Assembly: GCA_965178585.1 (NCBI GenBank) | Contig: OZ238267.1 | Location: 1,178,001 to 1,242,000, forward strand | From: Marifrigoribacter sp965178585 | GTDB lineage: Bacteria > Bacteroidota > Bacteroidia > Flavobacteriales > Flavobacteriaceae | Direction of reading: 5' to 3' | Length of the DNA: 64,000 nucleotides | Part shown: positions 1 to 9,198 of the stretch, in pieces | How the letters are laid out: every line of letters begins with the position of its first letter | How positions within the stretch are numbered: position 1 is the first letter of the stretch | Notes under the pieces: model-generated | What the model saw: only the letters and a program-made list of their open reading frames with translations | Told to the model about the DNA's origin: nothing | Database searches by the model: none | Made by a program: the position numbers and the translations under genes

Positions 1-2
1 GA

Positions 3-2066
3 GCTTTATATCCTTTATCTGGAATAGGGATTCTACCAAGACAAGCCCCTACAAATGCAAAAGTTGAACAGATTGAAATTTATTTAAGTTTAGATGGTAC
101 CACCTGGGATGTCCAAGGAGGGGAAATTTTTTTCTACGCAGATGAAAATGATATTGCTCTTAAGCAATCAACATTTCATTCTATAGATGCTAGGTATGTA
201 AAAATAGTTGGACTTACTGGCTACAGTGATGATTATATGGGGATTGCTGAATTAGAAGTGTATCAAGATTTGGTATGCCCCCCAACTGGGCAAAACAATC
301 AATTAATTACTTTTGAAGAAATATTAGATAAAGGGACAGAAGATGAACCATTTGAAGTTAATGCCGTTGCAAGTTCTGGATTAAGTGTTGATTATGAAAT
401 AGTTTCGGGACCCGCTACAGTTGTTGGTAATATTGTAACTCTTACAGGAGATCCAGGAATTGTTGAAATTAAAGCGATACAAGGAGGTGACGTTGACTTT
501 TACCCTTCAGAAGCAACAGTATTTTTTGAAGTTATAGATCTTTCATTGTATTATCCTGAGGTAACAACCCGTTTAATTGATGACTTTCCTTTAGAAATGC
601 CAAATTTAAAGGCATATCCTATTTATATAAACTCATCTATAGTAGTATCTGATGATTTAGTTGAATTGCAACAAGTTGATTTAGAAATAGGGAATGATAC
701 ATTTACTGCTGAAGAGCAAGATGGGTTTTATTACTATTTATGGACGCCATCTTCTTATGGTGTCCATACTATTGATATTCATGCAATTGCTTCCAATGGT
801 AATGAAACAGTGATAACAAGAAATGTTGATGTAACTGATACAAATACTTCACAAATTGTAGGAACATTACAAGATGTTGTTATTGAGTTTGGTGGTGATA
901 ATAGCCGTTGGTATTATGGAACTTACACTTTACCTCAATTTGTTGGGGCTTATGATAATATTAATGCTTTTTTTGAAGTTGAATGTCCGAGTATTAGTGG
1001 TGGATGTGACGATTGGGATCGATGGGCACATATAGACATCAAAGGACCTGACGGTAATTGGATACAAATTATACGTTATATTACACCTTATGGAGTAGCT
1101 TGTAATCATGAATTAGATGTTACAGATTATATCTCTTTATTACAAGGAGAAGTTGAGTTTAGAGTTTTTATTGATACGTGGGGAACAGGAGGATGGCAAT
1201 TGACATTAAATTTAGATTATAATCAAGGAGCTCCAGATTACGATTATTCCAATGTTGTAGAAATTTGGGACGCAACTTATAATTTTGGAGATCCTTCAAA
1301 TTTACAGCCTGTAGAATCTTATAATTTAGGTCTGATGAATGATATTGAAGAATCGCATTTAAGACTTTCAAATACAGGTCATGGATGGGGATCTAATAAT
1401 TCAGGAAATGCAGCAGAATTTTTTAATGCTTATCATTTTATTGATGTAGACTCCGAGCAAACTTTTATTCAACATTTGTGGAATGACTGTAATCCTAATC
1501 CAGATAATTGTACTGGGCAGCAAGGTACTTGGCAATATGATAGAGCTGGATGGTGTCCTGGAGCTATTTCACCACCAGATATATTTGATTTAACTCCTTA
1601 CATTGGAACTAATATTAATTTAGATTATAGATTTCACCCTACCTATCAAGATTTTTGCCATCCTAATAACCCTGATTGTGTTTCAGGCGTTACTTGTGCA
1701 GATTGTAACGATGGATATAATCCGCATTATGTTGTAGATGGTCAGGTAATTAAAAAAAGTAATGAACCTATTATTTATGGTGAAGTATTGGGGGTTAATT
1801 CCTTTAGTAATGATAAAGTATTCGAGTTGTCAGTTTATCCAAATCCAACAGATGGAATTTTTTCATTATATACCGACCAACTTGAAGGAATTACAATAGT
1901 AAGTATATATACAATTGAGGGGAAACAAGTAAAAGTTTATTATTTTATTTCAAATGAAGAATTAAACAATTATAAATTTGACCTTAGTAATCTGACAAGT
2001 GGAATGTACTTTATTAATTTAGAAAATGAAAAGGGTACTGGGGCAAAGAAAATAATTATAGAATAA
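3..2066 (+). CDS. Secreted PNGase F-like glycoamidase with discoidin and T9SS domains (5' end outside window)
   Basis: The frame is open from the first bases of the window, so the start lies upstream. About 78 residues precede the first in-frame ATG at 237 and end in an F5/8 type C (discoidin) module of the form ARYVKIVGLTG...GIAELEVYQ. Counting from that ATG, residues about 205-510 match peptide-N-glycosidase F: an ECP...CDDWDRW block (residues 249-263, holding the Asp equivalent to the PNGase F catalytic Asp60), ITPYG...LDVTDY, an AAEFF block that could supply the catalytic Glu206 equivalent, and DRAGWCPG. The family TETW motif reads IDTW here, a Glu-to-Asp change. The last ~75 residues (VYPNPTDG...KIIIE) are a T9SS type A sorting domain. 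By family knowledge the enzyme would remove N-glycans from glycoproteins outside the cell. Activity is inferred; the fold assignment is firm. Confidence 0.85.
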   Translation, partial: ALYPLSGIGILPRQAPTNAKVEQIEIYLSLDGTTWDVQGGEIFFYADENDIALKQSTFHSIDARYVKIVGLTGYSDDYMGIAELEVYQDLVCPPTGQNNQLITFEEILDKGTEDEPFEVNAVASSGLSVDYEIVSGPATVVGNIVTLTGDPGIVEIKAIQGGDVDFYPSEATVFFEVIDLSLYYPEVTTRLIDDFPLEMPNLKAYPIYINSSIVVSDDLVELQQVDLEIGNDTFTAEEQDGFYYYLWTPSSYGVHTIDIHAIASNGNETVITRNVDVTDTNTSQIVGTLQDVVIEFGGDNSRWYYGTYTLPQFVGAYDNINAFFEVECPSISGGCDDWDRWAHIDIKGPDGNWIQIIRYITPYGVACNHELDVTDYISLLQGEVEFRVFIDTWGTGGWQLTLNLDYNQGAPDYDYSNVVEIWDATYNFGDPSNLQPVESYNLGLMNDIEESHLRLSNTGHGWGSNNSGNAAEFFNAYHFIDVDSEQTFIQHLWNDCNPNPDNCTGQQGTWQYDRAGWCPGAISPPDIFDLTPYIGTNINLDYRFHPTYQDFCHPNNPDCVSGVTCADCNDGYNPHYVVDGQVIKKSNEPIIYGEVLGVNSFSNDKVFELSVYPNPTDGIFSLYTDQLEGITIVSIYTIEGKQVKVYYFISNEELNNYKFDLSNLTSGMYFINLENEKGTGAKKIIIE

Positions 2067-2087
2067 TAAAAATACTTAATAGTTATT

Positions 2088-2119
2088 AAAAAGGTTATTT
2101 TTACAAAATAACCTTTTTT
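2088..2119 (+). terminator. Rho-independent terminator after the PNGase F-like gene
   Basis: A near-perfect hairpin with arms AAAAGGTTATTTT and AAAATAACCTTTT around a short TAC loop ends in a T-run. It lies between the glycoamidase stop codon and the M1 peptidase start and separates the two transcripts. Confidence 0.85.
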
Positions 2120-2125
2120 ATTTTA

Positions 2126-4243
2126 ATGAAATTGATTTTTATAAAACAAAGATTTAGAATTATATGTTTTAGGCAATTATTTAGTTGTTTAATAATTTTA
2201 CTGTTACAAGTTTCTTATTCTTATGGGCAACAAACAGAAACGGTAGATTTTCTTAAGATTGAGGCCGAAGTGAAGCCAATCCTAAAAGAAAAAAAAATTA
2301 TTGCAAATGCAACCTATTCTTTTAAAATATTAAAAAAATGTGATTCGGTTTATTTAGATGCTGTGGGTATTTTTTTATTAAATGACAGATCAAGTAAAAA
2401 AATTAATGTTGTTTCAAAAAATAAGAAAATATGGTTGATTTCAGACTTTAAACCTAATCAAATCTATACTGTTTCATTTCGATTTGAAGCTAATCCAAAA
2501 AAAGCATTGTATTTTTTAGATAATCAAATTTGGACACAAGGTCAAGGAAAGTATACTTCCAATTGGTTGCCTAGTATTGATGATATGAATGATAAAATTG
2601 AATTTGATATTAGTTATATAATTCCTTCAAATAAATCAGTTGTAGCTAATGGAAAATTAATTTCTGTTACGAATAATGGAGAATTAAAAAAATGGAATTT
2701 TGACATGAAAAAACCAATGTCAAGTTATTTATTAGCATTTGCTGTTGGCGATTTTTCAAAACAAACAAGATATTCTTCTTCTGGAATACCAATAGAACTG
2801 TATTATCCTGCTAAAGATTCCGTATTTGTAGAGCCTACTTACCGATATTCAAAAAGAATATTTGATTTTATAGAAAATGAAATAGGAGTGGGTTACCCCT
2901 GGCAAAATTATAAGCAAGTACCTTTGAAGGATTTTATGTATGCAGGAATGGAAAATACTTCAGCAACATTTTTTTCAGATGCATTTATAGTTGATTCTAC
3001 TGGTTTTATAGACCGAAATTATGTAAATGTAAACGCTCATGAATTGGCACATCAATGGTTTGGGAATTTAGTTACTGAAACCTCCGGAAGCCATCATTGG
3101 CTTCATGAGGGATTTGCAAGTTATTATGCTTTATTAACTGAGCGAGAAATATTTGGAGAGGATTATTATTATTGGAAACTATATCAGTCTGCTGAACAAT
3201 TAAATTCATTAAGTGAAGAAGGAAAAGGGGAGGCATTGAATAATCCAAAAGCCAGTTCATTAACATTTTATGAAAAAGGCGCGTGGGCTTTACATATATT
3301 AAGAGAAAAAGTAGGTGATGAGGTTTTTAGAAAAGCAATTAAGAATTATATAAATAAGTATAAGTTTGAAAATGTTACTATCAATGATTTTATTTCAGAA
3401 GTAGAATTAGCTTTTGGTCAAGATTTAAGTGAATATAAAAAAGATTGGATAACGCAAAGCGCATTTAAATCCGAGCAAACCTATCAATCTCTTATTAAAT
3501 CAGATTTTATAAAAGAATATTTTAAAATTTCATCATTGCGAGGAACACCGATTTCTTTAAAATTAAAAGAGTTTGATCAAGCATTAAACATTCCTAATGA
3601 TTTTATAGGTCAAGAAATTATTTATCAGCTAGAAGGTGAGCCCCTTAGTCTAACATTGCCTATTTATAAAAAAGCGTTTAACAGTAACAATGTTTATGTA
3701 AGGCAGGCCATAGCTTTATCTATGTCAAAAATTCCAATGGAATTAAAACCAGAATATAAAAGTTTATTAAATGATAAATCCTATTTAACTCAAGAGACCG
3801 TATTGGGAAATTTATGGGTTAATTTTCCAGAAGATAAGTCGGTTGTTTTAGACAAAATGGAAGAAATAAATGGTTTTCGTGATAAAAACATTAGACAGTT
3901 TTGGTTGTTTCTTGCTTTAATTACTGAAGATTATCAATCTGATAAGAAGAGTCTTTATTTAAATGAATTAAAGCAATATACTGGAAAGGAATATTCATAC
4001 AATATTCGAGAAATAGCAATGAATTATATTGGGTATTTAAATTTTTGGGATCATGATACTTTAATAAATCTAATTGATGCTTGCCAACACCATTATTGGC
4101 GTTTTAGAGATTTTTCAAGAAACATTTTTAAAGGATTGTTAGAAGATGAAAAATACCGTGAGCAAATAATTTTGATGGGACATGAATTAGATGGCTCTTC
4201 ATTAAGCTTTTTAAATAGAATGTTAATTGAGAAAAATGATTAA
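2126..4243 (+). CDS. M1 family zinc aminopeptidase, exported
   Basis: This 705-residue protein carries an N-terminal hydrophobic signal segment (about residues 16-33, ending YSYGQ) and an aminopeptidase N-like beta domain. It has the substrate-binding GMEN motif (residues 274-277) and the gluzincin site HELAH (305-309), with the third zinc ligand Glu328 in WLHEGF. The C-terminal third is alpha-helical, as in other M1 enzymes. It would trim N-terminal residues from peptides in the periplasm or at the cell surface. It starts only a few bases after the preceding terminator and ends 15 bases before the SGNH gene, so it probably shares a transcript with that gene. No sorting domain is visible. Confidence 0.92.
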   Translation: MKLIFIKQRFRIICFRQLFSCLIILLLQVSYSYGQQTETVDFLKIEAEVKPILKEKKIIANATYSFKILKKCDSVYLDAVGIFLLNDRSSKKINVVSKNKKIWLISDFKPNQIYTVSFRFEANPKKALYFLDNQIWTQGQGKYTSNWLPSIDDMNDKIEFDISYIIPSNKSVVANGKLISVTNNGELKKWNFDMKKPMSSYLLAFAVGDFSKQTRYSSSGIPIELYYPAKDSVFVEPTYRYSKRIFDFIENEIGVGYPWQNYKQVPLKDFMYAGMENTSATFFSDAFIVDSTGFIDRNYVNVNAHELAHQWFGNLVTETSGSHHWLHEGFASYYALLTEREIFGEDYYYWKLYQSAEQLNSLSEEGKGEALNNPKASSLTFYEKGAWALHILREKVGDEVFRKAIKNYINKYKFENVTINDFISEVELAFGQDLSEYKKDWITQSAFKSEQTYQSLIKSDFIKEYFKISSLRGTPISLKLKEFDQALNIPNDFIGQEIIYQLEGEPLSLTLPIYKKAFNSNNVYVRQAIALSMSKIPMELKPEYKSLLNDKSYLTQETVLGNLWVNFPEDKSVVLDKMEEINGFRDKNIRQFWLFLALITEDYQSDKKSLYLNELKQYTGKEYSYNIREIAMNYIGYLNFWDHDTLINLIDACQHHYWRFRDFSRNIFKGLLEDEKYREQIILMGHELDGSSLSFLNRMLIEKND

Positions 4244-4258
4244 AATATAAAAACAAAT

Positions 4259-5536
4259 ATGGTGTTGTATAAGTTAATTTCAATTCTATTATTTTTAATG
4301 GTTTATGGTTTAAATGCTCAAGAATCAAAGCAAGTACTTTTTTTAGGAAATAGTTATACTTATGTAAACGATTTACCACAATTGTTAAATGATGCAGCCG
4401 CTTCAGTAGGAGATAATGTGATTACAGATCAAAATACTCCTGGAGGATATTCCTTAGAGGGACATTCAACAAATGCAATAAGTCTTGATAAAATAAGGCA
4501 GGGAAACTGGGATTTTGTAGTACTGCAAGAACAAAGTCAAAGACCTTCACTTCAAGATGAATATGTAGAAGTTAATGTGTACCCTTATGCACAACGGTTA
4601 AATGACACAATAGTGAAATATAACTTCTGTTCAGAAACAGCATTTTATATGACTTGGGGTCGAGAAAATGGAGATGCAAGTAATTGTTCAATCAGGCCAC
4701 CCGTTTGTACTTATGAAGGAATGGATGATTTGTTAAAAGAACGATATCTTTTTATGGCCAATGATAATGAAGCGATAACCTCACCTGTTGGTGCTGTATG
4801 GAGATATTTAAGAGATAATGATTTAAATATCGATTTATATAGTAGTGATGGCTCGCACCCTTCTTTGGCAGGTAGTTATACCGCTGCCATTACATTTTAT
4901 ACCGTTATATTTAAAAAAGACCCAACATTTATTACATTTAATTCAACGTTGTCTGAAACTGATGCTACTATCATAAAAGATGCTGTAAAAATCGTTGTGT
5001 ATAATAATTTAACGGAATGGTTTATAGGTAATTATAATCCTGTTGCGGATTTTAGTTATGTAAATAACGGTAATCTTGAATATGCTTTTGCTAATAATTC
5101 AGTTTACTCTACAAACTATTTATGGGATTTTGGAGATGAAAATACTTCAACAGAAGAGAATCCTATTCATGTTTATTCTGAAGAAGGTAACTATGAAGTA
5201 ACATTAACTGCTAATTATTTATGTGAAAACCCATCAATTAAATCAGAAACTATTTCTGTAGTACTTGGATTAAATGATTTTTCTGACAAAGAAATAATTA
5301 AGGTTTATCCAAATCCTGTAAAAGAGGCATTATACATAGAATTACTGAGTACTAATAAAAATGAAATTAATGTTGAAATTTACAATATTTCAGGAATCTT
5401 GATAAAACCTTATATTAAAGAACCAGTTATAAATGGTTCTATTTCAATAAATGTAGAAGATTTAAATAAAGGAGTTTACTTTTTAAAAATATCTTCAGAA
5501 GATAAAAACCAAATCGAAAAATTTATCAAAAACTAA
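4259..5536 (+). CDS. Secreted SGNH-type hydrolase with PKD and T9SS domains
   Basis: A signal peptide (residues 1-20, ending LNAQ) is followed by a block I-like LFLGNSYTY motif, a DFVVLQEQSQ segment and a DGSHPSLAGSY block that carries the expected Asp and His. This is an SGNH/GDSL-like (DUF4886-type) hydrolase. Residues about 262-335 form a PKD domain (WDFGDENTSTEENPIHVY). The last ~75 residues, starting VYPNPVKE, are a T9SS type A sorting domain. The substrate cannot be told from sequence; an ester or acetyl group on a polysaccharide or glycoprotein is plausible. It follows the M1 peptidase closely and is likely co-transcribed with it. Confidence 0.85.
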   Translation: MVLYKLISILLFLMVYGLNAQESKQVLFLGNSYTYVNDLPQLLNDAAASVGDNVITDQNTPGGYSLEGHSTNAISLDKIRQGNWDFVVLQEQSQRPSLQDEYVEVNVYPYAQRLNDTIVKYNFCSETAFYMTWGRENGDASNCSIRPPVCTYEGMDDLLKERYLFMANDNEAITSPVGAVWRYLRDNDLNIDLYSSDGSHPSLAGSYTAAITFYTVIFKKDPTFITFNSTLSETDATIIKDAVKIVVYNNLTEWFIGNYNPVADFSYVNNGNLEYAFANNSVYSTNYLWDFGDENTSTEENPIHVYSEEGNYEVTLTANYLCENPSIKSETISVVLGLNDFSDKEIIKVYPNPVKEALYIELLSTNKNEINVEIYNISGILIKPYIKEPVINGSISINVEDLNKGVYFLKISSEDKNQIEKFIKN

Positions 5537-5537
5537 A

Positions 5538-6062
5538 TTAAAACAATTCTCCAACTTCCTTTTTAACATACATTAAGGCTTTATGGGAAGGAGTAACCTC
5601 GTCCATAAAATGATTGAGTAGAAAAGCTCTTAATTTATCTGAATCATCCACCTTATCATTCATACCCGATTGTCTTATTACTTGTATAGTAGCATTTTTT
5701 GCAGCAGTAATTAAATTCCAACATTCTGGACTTACATAAATTTGTTGAGAAAGGTTATGTTCATATTCATTATCAATATTTTCAATAAGTAAGGTTTCGT
5801 ATTTCTGAAGATCATCAGAATATGGCTTTACTCTAATTAATAATTTATTTGGATCAATGCGTTCTAAAAATAAAGTTAATCGCTCGTAAGCTTGCAATCT
5901 AACCGGTAATAAGCTTTTTTGAGCTTCTTTTTGAATTAAATACCTTCTTCTGCCTTCTTCACTTTCTGTATGGCCTTTAAAAAAGAAATAAGCAACAAAT
6001 CCAACTACAATAGCTGGTAATAAATAGGCGAAATAACTAATAACTAATGTAACGTCTTCCAT
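5538..6062 (-). CDS. Conserved Bacteroidota membrane-anchored protein, function unknown
   Basis: This 174-residue protein has one N-terminal transmembrane segment (about residues 8-28) followed by a basic stretch GRRRY and a largely helical soluble domain with no recognised catalytic motif. I recognise it only as a type of protein conserved across Flavobacteriia (DUF7935-like). Its stop codon lies next to the stop of the convergent SGNH gene, with no room for a separate terminator. Confidence 0.75.
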   Translation of the reverse strand: MEDVTLVISYFAYLLPAIVVGFVAYFFFKGHTESEEGRRRYLIQKEAQKSLLPVRLQAYERLTLFLERIDPNKLLIRVKPYSDDLQKYETLLIENIDNEYEHNLSQQIYVSPECWNLITAAKNATIQVIRQSGMNDKVDDSDKLRAFLLNHFMDEVTPSHKALMYVKKEVGELF

Positions 6063-6139
6063 AAAATAAATATTCTAAACAAACTTACTATGTTTTCAAA
6101 TATTGCACAAGAGGTGTTGATTTTAAAAAAGAATTAAAT

Positions 6140-7693
6140 TTAATTAGTGCCTCCTAAATATTGACAATCTTTAAACCGCTGAACACCTTCAAAAGGAACT
6201 GTTGTTTTGTGATACATATAAGTTTTTCCCAATTCTTTGGATAAATGGTGATCATCCACATTAACTTCAATATCATCCATATTAAACTGACATGGATGTT
6301 CATATCCAGCAGCATGAGTTAATTCAATAAATTCTTTTCTAAAAGTTTTAAAATATTGAGCTAAACGCTCAGATTTTAACGGAACATTAATTCCTTTTTG
6401 TAACCATTTACTTTGTGTTGCAATTCCACTAGGACATTTATTGGTATGACAAACCTGAGCTTGTATACAGCCAATACTCATCATCGCTTCTCTCGCTACA
6501 TTGATACAATCTGCACCCATTGCAAATGCCATAGCTGCTTTGGCTGGGAACCCTAATTTTCCACTTGCTACAAATACAATCCTATTGGTAATCTCTTGTT
6601 TTTTAAATACTTTATAAACATCACTAAAACCATATACCCAAGGTAAAGAAACGTGATCTGCAAAACTTGGAGGAGCAGCTCCTGTTCCACCTTCACCGCC
6701 ATCTACAGAAATAAAATCGGGACCCTTTCCAGATTCTTTCATAAGTTCGGCTAAGGTATACCACTGTTCTAATTTCCCTATGGCAGCTTTTATTCCAACG
6801 GGTAAACCTGTTTTTAGAGCAACTTCTTCAATAAAATCTACCATTTCTGGTACATTTGAAAAAACTTTATGGTTGGGTGGAGAAAGAACATCAACTCCCA
6901 TTTCAACATTTCGTATTTCTGAAATTTCCTTAGTAATTTTAGCTCCAGGAAGTACGCCACCTTTACCAGGTTTTGCTCCTTGTGAGAGTTTTATTTCTAT
7001 GGCTTTAACAAAAGGATTGTCATTTACCAACTTAACCAACATATCCATTGAAAAATTTCCATTTTTATCACGAACACCAAAATAACCGGTTCCTATTTGA
7101 AAAACCACATCTCCTCCATTACTATGATAAGGAGAGAGTCCCCCTTCACCGGTATTATGATAAGCTCCTGCTATTTTTATTCCTTTATTAATTGAATCAA
7201 TCGCTCTAGCAGATAAGGATCCAAAACTCATTGCTGATATATTGATTACTGAAGCAGGGCGATAAGGCTTTTTTCGGTTGTTATATTCACCCATTATTTT
7301 AGCACAAGGAAGGAAGTTTTTGTCTGTAATATTTGGATGATTACCTTTTATTTGATAAGGCATCATTGCATTATTTATAAAAATATGCTGGTGTGCATAT
7401 ATATCACGATCTGTACCAAATCCTTCGTAATTGTTTTCGTGTTTAGCAGATGCATAAATCCAACTGCGTTCAATGCGATTAAAAGGAAGCACTTCTCTGT
7501 TATTGGCTACTAAATATTGTCTTAGTTCAGGACCAATTTTTTCAAGAATATATCGAAAATGACCAATAATTGGGAAGTTGTGGCTAATGGTATGTTTTGG
7601 TTGTAAAACGTCTCTAACTGCGATTATAATTATAACAAGAAGAACCCAGCTCCACCATGGTAGGGTATTAATAAAATCTAAAAATTGATTCAT
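6140..7693 (-). CDS. FMN-binding glutamate synthase-family protein (GltB domain 2-like)
   Basis: The 517-residue protein consists of an N-terminal membrane segment (residues 14-26, WSWVLLVIIIIAV) and the FMN/3Fe-4S barrel domain of glutamate synthase, without the glutaminase domain. The cluster motif C-x5-C-x4-C is intact (Cys409, Cys415, Cys420, followed by PSGIATQ), and the FMN-binding segments SVDGGEGGTGAAP and VASGKLGFPAKAAMAFAMGAD are present. By family it binds FMN and an Fe-S cluster. Stand-alone membrane-anchored versions are common and their reaction is not established, so I do not call it glutamate synthase proper. Confidence 0.88.
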   Translation of the reverse strand: MNQFLDFINTLPWWSWVLLVIIIIAVRDVLQPKHTISHNFPIIGHFRYILEKIGPELRQYLVANNREVLPFNRIERSWIYASAKHENNYEGFGTDRDIYAHQHIFINNAMMPYQIKGNHPNITDKNFLPCAKIMGEYNNRKKPYRPASVINISAMSFGSLSARAIDSINKGIKIAGAYHNTGEGGLSPYHSNGGDVVFQIGTGYFGVRDKNGNFSMDMLVKLVNDNPFVKAIEIKLSQGAKPGKGGVLPGAKITKEISEIRNVEMGVDVLSPPNHKVFSNVPEMVDFIEEVALKTGLPVGIKAAIGKLEQWYTLAELMKESGKGPDFISVDGGEGGTGAAPPSFADHVSLPWVYGFSDVYKVFKKQEITNRIVFVASGKLGFPAKAAMAFAMGADCINVAREAMMSIGCIQAQVCHTNKCPSGIATQSKWLQKGINVPLKSERLAQYFKTFRKEFIELTHAAGYEHPCQFNMDDIEVNVDDHHLSKELGKTYMYHKTTVPFEGVQRFKDCQYLGGTN

Positions 7694-7736
7694 ATAGCTT
7701 TAGTTTCAATAAAAATAAAGAGTGCGGGTAAAACTA

Positions 7737-9020
7737 TTAATTTGCGTTTAAATAGTCTAATGTTAATTGACAAAATGCTTTTACTCCTAGTAACATACTG
7801 CTATCGTCAATCATAAAGTCTGGAGTATGATGTGGATAAGCTTCCTTATTTCCAGGAGTCATTCCTCCTAAAAAGAAATAAACACCAGGTACTTCTTCTT
7901 GAAAATATGAAAAATCCTCACCACCGGTTGTAGCCTTTACTAATTTTACATTTTCTTTTCCAGCAGCAGCTTCTAAACTAGGAAGCATTTGTTGTGTTAA
8001 TTCCAAATCATTAAAAGTAATAACCGTATTGCTTTGCCAGTCAATAGATGCAGATCCTCCATAAGCTTCTGCAATACCACCTGCCATTTCGTTCATTCGT
8101 CTTATAATTAATTCTCTCATTTTGGGGTCAAGAGTTCTAACTGTACCTATCATTTCTGCACTTTCAGGAATAATATTAAATCGAACACCACTTGTAATTT
8201 TTCCAACAGTAATTACTGCTGCTTCGTTTGTTAAATCAGATTCACGGCTTATTATACTTTGAAAACCATCTATTATTTTTGCTGAAATATAAATTGGATC
8301 AACACCACCCCAAGGTCTTGAACCATGGGTTTGTTTTCCTTTAACATTTACTACAAAACGTTCTACAGCTGCCATGGTGCCACCAGGCTTGTATGAAATG
8401 GTTCCAACAGGTGAGCCAGACCCAATATGTAATCCAAATATAGCATCTACATCAGGGTTTTTTAATACACCTTCTTTTATCATTAATGCTGCACCAGCTT
8501 CTTCACCAGGAGGAGGTCCTTCTTCTGCAGGTTGAAAAATAAATTTAACGGTTCCATGTAGTAAGTTTTTATGTTTAGATAATACTTCAGCAACTCCCAT
8601 TAATATTGCAATATGAGTGTCATGACCACAAGCGTGCATCACTCCAGTTTCTTGTCCTAAAAAGGTAGTTGTAACATTACTTTTAAATGGTAAATCATTT
8701 CTTTCAGTTACAGGCAATGCATCAATATCAGCTCTTAATGCAACAACTTTTCCGGGATTGTCTCCTTTTAAAATACCTACTACTCCAGTATGTGCCACTT
8801 TTTCTGTAACGTCAAAACCTAATTTTTTTAAATGTTTTGCGATTTTTTTTGCGGTATTAAATTCTCTATTAGAAAGTTCTGGGTTTTCATGAAAATAATG
8901 CCTCCAATCAATTACTTTTCCTTCAATAGCATTAATGTCGTTTAATAAACTTTTATCCATTTGAGCATAAATAGATGCCGAAAAAAATATAATTAGAATT
9001 AATAGTCTTTGAAGTTTCAT
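7737..9020 (-). CDS. M20D-family amidohydrolase, exported
   Basis: A signal peptide (residues 1-19, ending SIYAQ) precedes a complete M20 metallopeptidase of the IAA-amino acid / hippurate hydrolase group. Visible metal-site motifs are ACGHDTH (Cys131, His133), PAEEG (Glu166-Glu167) and a late PHHTPDF. The dimerisation domain lies between about residues 205 and 320. It would cleave N-acyl amino acids or small amides in the periplasm. It is separated by 43 bases from the downstream GltB-like gene on the same strand. Confidence 0.9.
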   Translation of the reverse strand: MKLQRLLILIIFFSASIYAQMDKSLLNDINAIEGKVIDWRHYFHENPELSNREFNTAKKIAKHLKKLGFDVTEKVAHTGVVGILKGDNPGKVVALRADIDALPVTERNDLPFKSNVTTTFLGQETGVMHACGHDTHIAILMGVAEVLSKHKNLLHGTVKFIFQPAEEGPPPGEEAGAALMIKEGVLKNPDVDAIFGLHIGSGSPVGTISYKPGGTMAAVERFVVNVKGKQTHGSRPWGGVDPIYISAKIIDGFQSIISRESDLTNEAAVITVGKITSGVRFNIIPESAEMIGTVRTLDPKMRELIIRRMNEMAGGIAEAYGGSASIDWQSNTVITFNDLELTQQMLPSLEAAAGKENVKLVKATTGGEDFSYFQEEVPGVYFFLGGMTPGNKEAYPHHTPDFMIDDSSMLLGVKAFCQLTLDYLNAN

Positions 9021-9198
9021 ATGGTTGGTTTTTAAATTCAGCTAAAGATATTTAAATTATAGGAAATTGTAAATGAATTTATTGAGTTAATTTTTGACAC
9101 TAAAAACTGTTTATAAATAGTCCAAAAACCTTCATGATATTCTTGATATTTTCTTTAATTTCACATCGAATTTCTTCAAATATATAACACCAAAAACA

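Noticed and set aside
6780..7085. Plus-strand ORF inside the GltB-like gene
   Set aside because: Opposite-strand shadow of a well-supported gene with conserved motifs.
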